This document shows, piece by piece, positions 50,083 to 61,715 of a DNA stretch of 64,000 nt. The notes under the pieces were generated by a model. The model had not been told where the DNA came from. It worked only from the letters and a program-made list of their open reading frames with translations, and did not search any database. The stretch's first letter is position 1, and each line of letters starts with the position of its first letter. The stretch is from positions 62,001 to 126,000 of the forward strand of contig JAHQIY010000048.1 in NCBI GenBank assembly GCA_019054805.1. The letters run 5' to 3'. Origin of the DNA: Brachionus manjavacas. Its lineage: Eukaryota > Rotifera > Eurotatoria > Ploima > Brachionidae. A program made the translations under genes and the position numbers.

Positions 50083-52416
50083 TCATACATTATTTTTTGA
50101 ATGTACTATTTGATCAATGCTTGTTAAAATCGACTGAATTTCATTGTTTTCTTCATTTGTGTTTTTTTCTGCTTTCGAAGTCAATTCTTTTGAAACTTTG
50201 CTCAAATCCAATTCCATACTTAGAGCCAATTCTCTCACCTTAAATTTAATGAATAAAAATACAACCATATTTTATTCCATATAAGCATTACATTATCTGA
50301 ATTGGCTAAACAACTTCTCAATAGTGAAAGCAAATGATAAATTGTTTTGGGGTTGGTTTTAATTTGGTGAAATCTTTCCAGAAGCATGCAGCCAAGAGAT
50401 AGTGCATTTGAATCATTGACTAGATTTTCCAAGTGATAATGCGATATCAAGTTGTAGAAAAGAGATATTGCTGATTCGAATATTTGAATTTCAATTCGAG
50501 TTTCTAGCTTAATATGAGTGAAATTGATTACATGCTTGAAAAGTGTGTCTTGATGTTCCTCATGAAGCAGGTGTTCACTAACTGCTTTGTGACTGCACAA
50601 ATTACTGATCTAAAATATCATTTTAATATTTTGAAAAAATTTTTTTTTAATGACTTCTTACTAATTGTAAAGAAAGATTTTTAAATTCGTTAGATTTTGA
50701 ATCTTCTAAATGTGGAACAAACACGCTCACAAATGAGCATTCTTTTGAAATCATAATGGCCAGTTTTTCATTCAGGCTCAAATTTTGTAAAATTTTTAAA
50801 GCCATAAGTTGAAACTGGTCATTTTTCACCAAATTAAAATACAGATCAACTAGAATAAAAATTTTAAATCAATTTTTTCTTTCAAAATCAAATTAAATAG
50901 TAATTACAAAGAAGCTTCAAGTGATTGTTTAAAATTGTTGATTTCGATTCTTGGTCTTGAACAAAACTCTGAATATCCATAAATAGATCAATTTCATTTT
51001 GATTTAAAAGTCTCTTTTCGATGCAATGATCTAGGAGGTTATTTAAGTCAGTGTTTACCTATGATTTAAAATAGAAAATTTCTAAATTTCTAATTCTAAA
51101 ACAGAGTTGTTTAAAAGTCCCAAATTAAAGTCCAAGTCCGGACTTTATTCCTGAATAATTACTCTTCATGGAAAAATAGGAAGATTTATTTGAATAATTT
51201 TTAAAACCGGAGAAAAAACTGACTTCAGTCGTCGGCTCATCAAGATTAAGATAATTTATAATTATAAAATACTTGACGAATTTTTGCTAGTTGTTATATT
51301 CATCGTGAAAAAAAAGAAATAAAAGCAGACTTGTTTATAAGTCACAAAAATTTAAGTTATGACTTGCACAAAAATTTTTATCAATACCTGCTTCATCTGG
51401 ACCAGTTGAAAGAATTATTTTCTAAATCTGGTTACATTTACAGAGCACATAGGTCAAGATTACGTCCAGAAATTTGGAAGCAACTACTTTATTGGTATCA
51501 AATATGGATTTATAAAATCATTGACTTGACTTTAAAAAAAAAAATGATAAAAAGTCTTTACTCAGACTTCTGAAAAAAAAAAGTCCGGACTTGGACTTTA
51601 GACTTGTGACTTTTAAACAACTCTGTTCTAAAATTACCTCTGGATTAAACAAAGTCAACGATGGAGATATTTGAGCAGTTTTTTCTGCCTTGGTATGCTG
51701 TACTCCTGTTCTGGGAATCTGCGCAAGAAGAGATGAATCACCATTCTTGTATTGATGAAGAGGGTCTGCAGCTTGCTCCAGTAAAGGTCTTAACATTCCA
51801 CCAAGAGGTCTGAAATAAAGAGGTTAGTTTTCATCTCCAAATTAATTTGTGTTCTTACGAGCTAAGAACTTCTCTGGGCAGATCAATTATATGTTGGGGA
51901 ATTGGTTTCCCAATTAAAAACATTGAAAGATCGTTTGAGAAATTATTACAGTTATGCTCCAATAAATTATATGTACCAATTCTATGTGAAAAAATTTCAT
52001 CGATGAAAAGTTTATTCTTTATTTAGAAATTTTAATACTTATATGTTGTTTCACGCATTTGGTTAATAATATCAAAAAAATCATTTTCAGCTACTTCTGT
52101 TCTGCCTAAATGAATTATTTCGTTTGGTTCGCCCAAAATTGTTGCTTTCTAAAATCAAATTAAGCATTTTCTTGGCAATTATTTTTAGTCTTTACCGGTA
52201 AACAGCATGAAATACCCTCGTTGCCGAAATACCACTCTCTGTCATATGCTACTATTCCAGTGTGCCATACACCATCAAAGTGCTTTCCTTTTGATTTTAG
52301 ATAAGCTTGAAAACTTTATTTTTTTAGCTAGACGAATGAATACCTAAAAACATTGCGCTAAACTGCTTAGCCATTCCTTTGGACAAATCATAGACGTACA
52401 AGTAAAGTTCACTCAT
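50083..52416 (-). CDS. DESI1-type PPPDE peptidase fused to a PUL/ARM-like domain (9 exons)
   Basis: Exons 52344-52416, 52196-52305, 52039-52148, 51859-51981, 51638-51809, 50908-51058, 50662-50849, 50292-50609 and 50083-50238 join in phase to 466 aa. Residues 1-145 match desumoylating isopeptidase 1: [40 protein letters not shown] (catalytic His39), [35 protein letters not shown] (Cys109), [21 protein letters not shown]; human DESI1 is 168 aa with His38/Cys108. After a linker, residues ~205-466 form an all-helical repeat region ([49 protein letters not shown]) resembling the PUL domain that binds p97/Cdc48. PPPDE plus PUL fusions are known in fungi and some other eukaryotes; the PUL call is moderate. 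Intron 51059-51637 carries a hAT MITE. Confidence 0.85.
51102..51625. mobile_element. hAT-like MITE, family C, inside the DESI1-like intron
   Basis: Inverted termini CAGAGTTGTTTAAAAGTC at both ends (left from 51102, right ending 51625) continue through AAAGTCCAAGTCCGGACTTT, which contains the palindrome AAGTCCGGACTT. Flanked by the 8-bp duplication TTCTAAAA (51094-51101, 51626-51633). A CAG start and 8-bp duplication are standard for hAT. No transposase frame. A partial copy lies at 62930-63284. Confidence 0.85.
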
Positions 52417-53329
52417 GGTAAGAGTTTATCCAAATTAATTTATGCTGCTAAATGTAAAAATTTTAGTTCTATTTTACACTGAAGAAATGACTATAATAAT
52501 TTTAAGATTTATAATTATTTCAATTTAGATTTGCAATTGAGTATAAATGTTATTAAGATATTTTTTGAAATTTTCAGAATATTCTAGAATTTTCTGATTT
52601 TGAAATTTTAAATAAACATTTTGGTCGAAGTTCTATTTATCACATGTGAGCAAAAATTAATTAAAAGGGCATTGATTCACTTTTTTTCAACAATCTGTAA
52701 AATAAAAATTTGTTAAAACAAGGTTTCAGTATGATTGAAAAAGTACAGTTGAACGCTTGAAAGCTCAAGATTTAGAGTAAAAGAATTTATTAAAAAAACG
52801 AAAAAATGCTTTTATCAATTAAGATTTTAAAAAATAATCTTTGAAATTTAACTGATTTTGCTAGGAAAAAAAATGGAAGAAAGTCGACAGCAAAAAAATG
52901 TGTACATTTGAATTTATGAACTAAATTATTTGAATTTAAATTGTGGTATTTTATCTAAGAATTTGAACTAGTCTTTAGTTCAATTGAAAAAAACGGGGGA
53001 GTGAAGTTTGGAGCAATTTTGCTCAACAAAAAAATATTCGTAACTTTATCCATATGAATATTGGTTTAATTTTTTTTGACTGAAAAATTTTGAAGGTGAC
53101 AAATTTAATTTTTTTTTAGATGACAAAAATAACTAAAAGTGGTGACTAATTTAATTATTCTGACAAAAAAACTAAACCACTGACAAATATATGTATATTG
53201 AGTTGACCATTTATTAATTTTGCACTGACAAAATAAAACCTATTTTATAGATATGTTTTATTTTTATTTTATTTTAGTTCTAATTAAGCTATGTAATTAT
53301 GTAATTCTCTAAGATTGTTTTCTCATAGA
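52417..53329. other. Intergenic AT-rich sequence upstream of the DESI1-like gene
   Basis: Promoter region for the DESI1-like gene presumed. Imperfect TGACAAA repeats occur near 53095-53235. No gene seen. Confidence 0.4.
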
Positions 53330-53555
53330 TGACTCTAGCTTGATTATGAGATTTGGACAAAACGGTTTGTCATAATCGTCTGGAGCTTCCTTCCGATTTT
53401 GGTGCTACAGTTCAAGATTTTGATTTTTATTGTCAGCTCAAAATCATCAATTTATTGTAAAAATAAAAGCTATGACATAAACAGGGCACAGAATGCGCTC
53501 TCCAAGACATTATACATAATAGCTTACGATAACTATTATTATTATTATTAAAATT
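53330..53555 (+). mobile_element. LINE 3' end with (ATT)n tail
   Basis: GC-richer block with TTGTCATAATCGTCTGGAGC and GGGCACAGAATGCGCTCTCC, TTATACATAATAGCTTACGA, then ATTATTATTATTATT at 53537-53550. The last ~85 bp recur inverted at 55437-55519. Confidence 0.55.
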
Positions 53556-53730
53556 TTACTAAGAATTAATTTATTTATTGAAAATTAAGAAACTTTAACA
53601 GTCTTATTTTTAGATTTGACCAAAAGAAGTTTTATTTGATCAGTCTTTGAAATCAAGCTTTATTAGATTTAAAAAATTAAAATTTGCTTTAAAGAACATA
53701 ACATTAACAAAATTCGGCTGATAAAATTCA
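53468..53730. repeat. Inverted duplication, left arm
   Basis: Matches 55115-55519 in reverse complement over about 260 bp, including the LINE (ATT)n tail, TAAGAAACTTTAACAGTCTT, GATCAGT-TTGAAATCAAGC and CAAAATTCGGCTGATAAAAT. It begins in the LINE tail and ends 11 bp before the stop codon of the repeat-protein gene. Confidence 0.85.
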
Positions 53731-53740
53731 TAACTAAAAA

Positions 53741-54418
53741 CTAAAATTTGTAATTAAAAAATGTGGTTGACTTTGGTCTTGATGATTCTGGAACCATGTG
53801 AAGGGTCTTATTAACTCCCGAGCCTCTATTATGATCTAGAATATTCTCAGCCTCGAATTTTACTCTTGGAACCGGTCTCGCTGATAGCGGTTGGCTTCCG
53901 TAATTGGTCAATAAATTTCCAACGCTTCCTCTTCCTTTTTCATTGTTGTATTTTCCTTCGTAATAGACTCGAGGTTTGGTGCATTCATTTGAAGCGCCCT
54001 TGCCGTATTCATTCAGAATAAAGTTAAATGAACCTTTGTTTTTCATGTAATTTTCTTGCGCTTCTTTTTTAATCCTAGGACCTTTTTTTATTATAGGCTG
54101 GCTTTCACAGTATCCTGTGAGAACTTCTTTCATATTTCCTTCTAAAAGTGAGCCTTTTATTTTGGATTTTTTTATTTAATTTTGAATATCACCTGTATTT
54201 TTAATGTACGAATTTTGTGCAACTTCGTACTTTACCCTGGGAATTGGTCTTTGAGTGTCATTTGACTGATCAGAATAGTCGCTTAAATTAATGCTTCCTC
54301 TGTTTCTCATGTAGTTCTCTCTGCCCTCAAATTTTACTCTTGGAACTTGTCTGGGTGAAGAATAACTGTTTTCTGGATCATAAAGAGGTATGGTGCTTTT
54401 GCTTAACGAAGTGGTCAT
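53741..54418 (-). CDS. Unrecognised protein with PR[VI]K-E...N-GS repeats (2 exons)
   Basis: Exons 54193-54418 and 53741-54153 join (donor ACAG|GTGATA) to 212 aa. The protein is about five tandem copies of a 35-45 residue unit: VPRVKFEGRENYMRNRGSI, IPRVKYEVAQNSYIKNTGSL, GPRIKKEAQENYMKNKGSF, PRVYYEGKYNNEKGRGSV, VPRVKFEAENILDHNRGSG. Each unit tends to end in a short hydrophobic segment then a G/S/P linker. The first in-frame ATG precedes TTSLSKSTIPLY. Regular short basic repeats of this kind occur in ciliary and microtubule-associated proteins, but I do not recognise the family and give no function. The gene sits between the arms of an inverted duplication; its stop lies 11 bp from the left arm. 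Confidence 0.65.
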
Positions 54419-55114
54419 TTTGCTTGTTTCGTTAAAAACTCTAATAAAACTTTTAAATTCAACCAACTTATTTTAAATTAATTAAAATGTGTCTAGATCT
54501 AGTTGCTATGGTAACAGAAAAAAGAAATATTTTTCATTTAAAATTCCTAAATTACTGCCAAATTATGATATCTAATAAACGGCTTCGCAATAAATTTTTT
54601 TATTAGAATTTAAATTAAAAATAAATGAAAAACTAATCAACTTTCAAATGTGTTGGTTAATTAAGGATTTAGAAAAAAAAACACTATTTCTCTAATTTGA
54701 ACTAAAAAATTAAATTTTTTAAGGATAAATAAAAATACTTAATTCATTTTTTTTTATTTTTTAAACTGGATGATCATTCCTATTTATTCTTAATTACTTT
54801 TAGAAATGATCAAATTTCTAGTCTCTAAGCATTCACCACTAGAACATGTTTTAACTTTCATTAAAACAATATTAAATTAATTAATAAAATCAATAAAAGC
54901 GATATTTTTGATTAAATAATGACTTAAATTCAAATTTAAATTAAATACAAAAAAATAAAACTTGATTTAACGCATTCAATTAAAATAAATATAATTTTAT
55001 TTATCAAAATAAGTGTTGGAAATCGACTCAAATCGATTGAAAAATTTAGACAATTTTTTTTTTATCAAGTTTATTTGATTGTCTTCTTCCAACTTTCCTA
55101 CCTTCGTTCTAAAA
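54419..55114. other. AT-rich sequence between the repeat gene and the right inverted arm
   Basis: Presumed promoter of the minus-strand repeat gene. Nothing else recognised. Confidence 0.4.
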
Positions 55115-55519
55115 ATGGATTTTATCAGCTGAATTTTGTTAATGTTATGTTCTTTTAAGCAAATTTTAATTTTTTAAATCTAATAAAGCTTGATTTCAAA
55201 TACTGATCAAATAAAACTTAATCATTTTTATTTGAAGTTTGGAATTTTTCCCAACAACAGGATACGGTATTAAAAATTTAGATAAAGAAAAAAAATGAAT
55301 TGATTTAATGTATAAAAATAGTTTTCAAAAAATTATTACAAATCGTGCATTTATTTTTGAAGGCTTTTGGTCAAATCTAAAAATAAGACTGTTAAAGTTT
55401 CTTAATTTTCAATAAATAAATTAATTCTTAGCAAAATTTTAATAATAATAATAGTTATCGTAAGCTATTATGTATAATGTCTTGGAGAGCGCATTCTGTG
55501 TCCTGTTTAAGTCATAGCT
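55115..55519. repeat. Inverted duplication, right arm
   Basis: Reverse complement of 53468-53730 with an extra ~140 bp (about 55235-55375) replacing a few bases near GACCAAAAG. Contains the inverted LINE tail AATAATAATAATAGTTATCG at 55440. Confidence 0.85.
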
Positions 55520-56248
55520 AACAATGTCAAAAGACTGATTTAGAATTGACTTCTGTATTTACAATGAAAAACAAACCACATAACTCTTTATATACATATT
55601 CATTTAATACTGCAACCAGTGACAATTTAAAAATAAAAACTTTTTCAAATTAAGATGTTGAAAAATTTTTTTGAAAAAAAAAAGTAATTTTTAGAGTGCA
55701 TTGGAAACAATTTAATTTTGGAAAATAAAAATAAAATTAAAAATTGAAAAAGTCAAAATGAATTTAAAACTTCTATACTTTTAATGGAATTTCTGAATCA
55801 TAAATAAAATATCAAAATTTTTTACATTTTTTTTTCAACTTAAGCCTCCTAATAAAATTCCGCAATTGCCTTATGACCGATTTTTTATTGCTTATAATGG
55901 TAAGCTTGCGCGAAGTTTTTTCAGTAGCCAATTTAAGATGCTACAAACATGGATTTACCCATAGGAATACTCAGCGTAGGAATAAATTAATAGTATCAAC
56001 TTAAAATTTTTATTTTTTTTGATATGATTTTTTTCTTTTTCCACAAAAACTATAATTGTAATTTTTTTGTTACTAATGAAAATATTTTATCTATAAAAAA
56101 AGACTTTTTGCTAGATTTTTATCTACTATTTGAAAATAAATTTACTATTCAAAAAAATATGGGCCATATTGATCGATTTATTCGGTCAATTTAAAAAAAA
56201 AAGATATTAACTAAATTAAATAAATAAACTGATCTTGAAACAATTAAA
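55520..56248. other. Intergenic AT-rich sequence
   Basis: Contains the MIIP 3'UTR. No gene or clear repeat recognised. Confidence 0.4.
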
Positions 56249-59200
56249 TCAAATATTTATTTTTGGCATCAATTCTCTCAGTCTTTTTTGATGTAAGTCT
56301 TCCAAATCATATCTCATTGCATTCGCCTTGCTATATAATTCTGCAGTACTTGGATCTCGATTTGACTGTATTTGTTTTAACTCTTCCAATGTGAGTCTTG
56401 AACATTTTTCATCCGCTTTAGTCGAGCTCTTAAGATCAATCTCTTTGGAACCATTTTTTTTCTTGCTTTTTGAATAACTTTGATATCCTGCCATGCAATT
56501 TTCAGATAGCGAAAGTGTGTCTTCAAAGCACTTAATTGATCCTGATTTTGGCTCAACTCTAATCGGTGAATCGATTTTAGACTTGGGTATACTAATTTTG
56601 AAATATTGCGGCATTATTGAATTTGATTCTTTCTGTATACTCTTACAGACAGGGCAAAGACTTTGTCCGTTCTTGTCTTTATAAACAGGAACAGGAAACA
56701 ATCTATCATTCAATTTGTAACTATGAATGCCTAAATTAAAATTAAAATTTTTTAATTATTCTTTTTAGAAAAAGCTACATTTATGGTTAATTCCGTCAAC
56801 AAGTTCACCATTGGTATCTACCATTTGTTTCCTATAAAAACTAGCATCATTTTCTAGAATACTATTTATTGTTCCGTTAAAATTATTCATTTTAGTTGAA
56901 ACACAGTCTTGCATATTGTCCATGCGGAAACGACTTAATTCTAACCAAAAATCATCAGGCTTAGATAAATCATCATATTCTTTTTTTAAGGCTAGATTAT
57001 CTTAATATAAAAAAAATTATTGTTATTTTAGAGAGAAATAATGGAAATTGGCAAAATGAAGTTGATATAATTTTTATGTTCATGGTATAATTCAATTTTT
57101 GTACCCATTTTTTTCCACTAATCTTGTTAAACTTACAAAATCTTGTAAATTTAACTGAATGTTTTTTGAATTTTTTTTTTTTTTGGGGGGGGGGGGTCTG
57201 AAACTTTACAGCCTTATATAAAGTATATCTTATTTAAGCTTTTTTATCTCAAAATTTAATGGACAAATCTACTCGATCGACACATTTTCTGAAAGAGAAT
57301 TAAATGCTCTATATTCTGAGCTGGTTATCTTGAGAAAAAAATTGAGGATTTTTGACATTTTTTAAGTTATCGGGATCTTCTTTTTTTCAAACCCCTTAAC
57401 CTATATATTTTTATACAAATTTTAAAACTAGACAAAATTCTGAACAAAACTATGGTTTTTATTTTTTTATTTATTTAGTTTAAAAATTTTTATAGTTGCT
57501 CAAAAAGTGTCGATTTTTTGAAATATTTTCAAATTTAATAAATTGAATGTTAATTTTTGACATCTTTTTACATAATTATAAAATTTTGAATTCATTTTGA
57601 AATTTTTTGTAATATTTCAGACTTTTGGTAAATTAAAAATGCCACTTAAGTCAGCCTTTTACCAAAGTTGAATCTCAAATTTTGGAAGAAGAAACATCTT
57701 CTGAAACAGTAACTCCTCAAATTTTGATCCCATCGGTGATGAAACTTTCGAAGATAATAGTTTTGAAATTGATGAGATTGCTTATGTTGATTTGAAAATT
57801 ATTTCAGAAATTAAAGATTTTATTCTTTCTGGAAATTGTTCAAAACGTTCCATTAGCATCCTTATCCTTGCCATACTTAAGTATAAAAAATAATTAAATT
57901 TTCCATCACCGATGGGATCAAAATTTGAAGGAGTTGCTGTTTCAGAAGATATTTCATCTGATTCTTCAACAAACTCGAAAGCTATTCGGATCAACTTGGG
58001 AAGCTTTCCTTAATTACAATTTTAATAAAAAAATAAGATAAGGAGATAAAAATAACATTGTTCAAAAAGACAATAAAACTCAGAAATTACGCGGTTTTTA
58101 TAGTTCTTTTTATCGAAATTAATGAAAAAAATCTTTTAGACAAATTATTTTCAAATTTTTTGTTAAATGCAATTTGAAATTTATTTTGATAATAAATAAA
58201 TTTTTGGCTTTGATTTCTTTTTAAAATCAACATTACTTTTTTTCTAACAAAAATTTTTTCATTCTAATTATAAAAAAGTTATTCAAAATTTCCTAGTATA
58301 ATCTAAGTGTACTCTTAATTAATAAATTTGCTGCATGCTTCTAAAATTACTAAAAAACATTTTTATTTTTAGGTCCTACTAAAACACTGACCACATAACT
58401 TTCTGATCTTTGCTTTTTTAAAAAAAACAAATAAATCTGTTCTTTTTCAGTCTATTATTTCAAGAACTGTACTTTCTGGACAACACCTACACATATTTTT
58501 GGAAAGCTGGTAAAATTCTCTCAAATTATTATGTGGATCATTTGGGGATCAGCAGGGGTTCAGATTTTTTAAAATACAAAAATTCAAATTAATAAGAAAA
58601 CAATAATCTTGGGATAAAATAATTTGGTTTCCGAAAAGTATAGAAAATTCCAAACTTTTAGACATGTTAAAACTTAAAAAAATTTATGTTCTTAATAAAA
58701 AAGTGTCGGTCATAACACACTAGTTGTCTTAGAAAAATAAAGTTTATTAAGAAAAATGTGGTATTTACACTGTAAAAAAAATGTGTAATTACTCATACAG
58801 TGTGTGTATATTTGGAACTTTAAAAGTGTTCTTTTGTTTCCTTTAACTTTACAGCGTCTTGAACTTGGTCGTTTTTGGTATAAACAGAATTTTTGGTAGA
58901 AGAAGTTATAGCCATTTTTTTTGTACCACCTAATTCATTTATTTATTAGATTCAATTGACGCCAATTCTGCAGATGTAAAATAATAAAGATTGTTGCAAA
59001 AATATAAAATGTACCACTTAAATATTAAATTTTTTTTATATTAAATTTCAACTATTTTTTTTATTTTTGAAAATTTACCACTTTGAAATTTTCTACTTTG
59101 ACTTTTTATTTGATTCAAATTATTTGGTACTACAATAATTTGAATCCAAAATTTTTTTGAGATTACATTTTTTAATTTCGAAAGAAAACCATTCCAATTC

Positions 59201-60100
59201 CCCCCGCTTAACGAATCCAATAATGAAATTATACCAAGGTAAAAATAAATTTAATATTGTAGCATATTAAAAATACTTAAAATTTTTTTTACTATCACTT
59301 TTAGATCGTGATCATTAACTTTATTTTGCCATAAAATTACCCAAAGCCCAATCGAAGCCTAATAGTGGTTTTTTTTCGGCTGCTTTTTTTGCCTGTTTTT
59401 TGTATTCTCTTGAATTTTTTCCCTTTTGATTCGATCTGGTTGTTACTGCTTTATCTTTTTCAGTCTTTTTGTCGTTAATGCAGTCAGCTGATTTGGACCT
59501 TTTGGATTTACCAGATGCTTTTTTTATAGATGTTCTAATTCTATTCTTTGTGGTCGGATTTTGAGCCTGCTTGATGTCATCATAATCATTAGACAAATAC
59601 TTTTGCCTCTTTTTGCTTATATAATCAACTAATGATTTTTGGTTGACAAATTTACGCTCATTATTCAAATCATGATACCTGATAATGTATTTGATTTTTT
59701 CATCGAAATCGTCTTGGACATCCAGCTCTGCGTAAATGTCCGATAAACTTCGTGCAGCTGACAGCGAATTTTCATTTGAAGCTATCGATGATTTGGACTC
59801 GTAAATGTCATTTAAGCTGGAATTAGTAGAGCCTTTTTTCAGAATGGACTTGAAGGCTGTATTAGCAGATATTCTAGGATCGTTAGACACCGATCTTGAC
59901 CTTCTTTTATTTCTAATATCTTCACAAGATGTTCTCAAATATTCACAAAATGTAACAGTTTTTGGCTGATCTCTAACTAAAGACTTTTCGCCACTCTTTC
60001 TGATTGATTCTATCAGCAGTTTGTTTGTGCTTTGTAGGCTTTTTATTAACCTGTGACAATCTACGCGTAATTTATCAGTACTTATTGATGATTTATCCAT
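56249..60100 (-). CDS. MIIP: MIIP homologue (3 exons, one 2.3-kb intron)
   Basis: Exons 59341-60100, 56779-57000 and 56249-56730 join in phase to 487 aa (human migration and invasion-inhibitory protein 388). Exon 1 encodes a Ser/Lys-rich disordered region with ISANTAFKSILKKGS and ends KPLLGFDWALG. Exon 2 continues DNLALKKEYDDLSKPDDFWL, ELSRFRMDNMQDCV and ends NHKC. Exon 3: IHSYKLNDRLFPVPVYKDKN, CPVCKSIQKES, YFKISIPKSKIDSPIRVEPK, EDTLSLSENCMAGYQ. The human protein has the same order: LGYDWIAG, FF.KLQEFR, DHECVYCYRVNRRLFPVP with a CxxC, VRVSIPLSILEPP, DTLALPRHCLLGW. Read alone, exon 1 looks like an independent 259-aa frame. The huge intron 57001-59340 carries transposon-like inverted coding fragments. 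In human MIIP binds IGFBP2 and HDAC6; this is not shown here. Confidence 0.82.
57185..57196 (+). repeat. Poly-G tract
   Basis: Twelve consecutive G after a T-run, inside the large MIIP intron; conspicuous in so AT-rich a sequence. Confidence 0.8.
57645..58012. mobile_element. Inverted duplicate of a transposon-like coding fragment, in MIIP intron
   Basis: Plus strand (57655-57892): VESQILEEETSSETVTP, a 1-nt frameshift, then SNFDPIGDETFEDNSFEIDE, IAYVDLKIISEIKDFILSGN, CSKRSISILILAIL. Minus strand (from 58012): KLPKLIRIAFEFVEESDEIS, SETATPSNFDPIGDGKFNYF. The shared ETSSET.TP / SNFDPIGD parts form an inverted repeat around a ~150-bp centre. Family not recognised. Confidence 0.55.
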
Positions 60101-61617
60101 GTGAAATCAATTTTTTTTTCTTTCTACTTTGGTCCTTAATCAAATTCACTTATCTTTTTCTAAAATTTTGTTTCCATGGTATTATATTTATTTAGTTTAA
60201 GAAGGACAGAACAATTTTTTAAATAGAAGGCTTTCAATATAGTCTTAAAAATCTAACATTAATGGCTGTCAGTATCGAACACAATAAATTTAGTAAAAAT
60301 TACCACAAACTTATTTAAAGTATCAACAAAAATTATATGTTTTTATCTCTTTATCTTTTTTCCGAACATATTATAAATAAAATAATTAAATCAATGAAAA
60401 CCTAACAAATCTATTAAATTTACAACTTTTATCACATAAACTGCAACTAAAATCTTAAAAAATCAAAATTTGTTTTTATTGACAACAAATTAAGCATTCA
60501 TCCAAATAGTAAATGACTTGAAGTTTTTATTGATAAAAGTGAACATTTTTATGCAATCCGTCAATCAGACCAAATCAAGTGAAAGCTTATTACTTAATCC
60601 TTGAGACGAAACTCTTAATGTTGCGGAATCATTTCCGTTTCAAAAAGTCTTGCAAAAGTCTAACAAATAGATAAGAACCAAGAAAATAGAATTTAAATAC
60701 CTGAATTTTTTGATAATTTTTGAGGAAATGGAAGGAAATTTTTGAGAGTTAAAGAGCAAACAAGATGAGATTAGTCGATGTTATTGTCGATTCATGGGTC
60801 AGCTTTGGTTTTAGAATTGATCAGTGATAATCGATGCAAATTCAAAGAATCAGATGAGGCTCATTCGAATCATCCCGAACAAATGATTGTACTAAGAAAA
60901 AAAATTACATTTTTCTCGTAGATTTTTTTAATTTTTCTTTTACTTAAAAGGTTTTTTTATTGATTAAATGGAAAAAATTATGTTTTTACTTATTAAAAAA
61001 ATTGACACAATATTAACTTTATTATTGCATTATTTTCTTTTGGCGATTGTTATTAATTCTGTGGAATTTTTACTAAAAAAATTGTGCACAAATATTAAGA
61101 GTCAACATTAATCATTCATTTTCAATTTGTGAATTTTAATTGAGATAAAGAGAAGTTTAAAACCTAAAAAGGATTTTAAAATTGAATGAAAAATCAAGAT
61201 TGCTGTTGATTTAATGATTTGAATTAACCATTTTAAAAATTTACGATTTTAAAATTTAAAAAAAAATAATTTTTTTATTTCTTTTTTTTTTAATTTTACA
61301 ATTTATTTACTGATTTTACGTAAAAATGGCGAATTTATGTCATGAACGTGAAAAATTTTAAAATGAAACTAAATAGAATATGGCAAATTGAAGTTTGAGA
61401 TCAAGATCAAAAGATATAAATATAAATTGTATTATTTTTTTTTGATAATAAAAAAGAAATAAATTTTTTCCAAAGCAATTAATTGACATGTCATGTCAAG
61501 TTTATTTTCATTTAAAAAATTTTAAAATTTCCCTTTTGATCCAACTTTAATAAGTTTAAATATTTTAATTGATTTTAATGAAAACTTACTTTTAAAGACA
61601 AAAAAATTTACTGTTTT
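60101..61617. other. AT-rich intergenic sequence upstream of MIIP
   Basis: Promoter region for MIIP presumed. No exon, RNA gene or clear repeat found. Confidence 0.4.
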
Positions 61618-61715
61618 AAAAATTAATAATAATAAAAATAATAATAGTAATAATAATAAGCTACAGCAGGAAACCTGTGGAGCGAGACTAGATGAAGTTT
61701 TGCTATGGTAGCTAT
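61618..61715 (-). mobile_element. LINE 3' end, minus strand, (TTA)n tail
   Basis: Reverse complement: TAGCTACCATAGCAAAACTT, TCTAGTCTCGCTCCACAGGT, TTCCTGCTGTAGCTTATTAT. Same family as 32288-32372. Confidence 0.7.

Noticed and set aside
59321-60100. Stand-alone 259-aa gene ending at 59321
   Set aside because: The frame ends just after a good donor (TTTGG|GTAATT), and splicing to 57000 restores the conserved MIIP order, so it is exon 1 of a larger gene.
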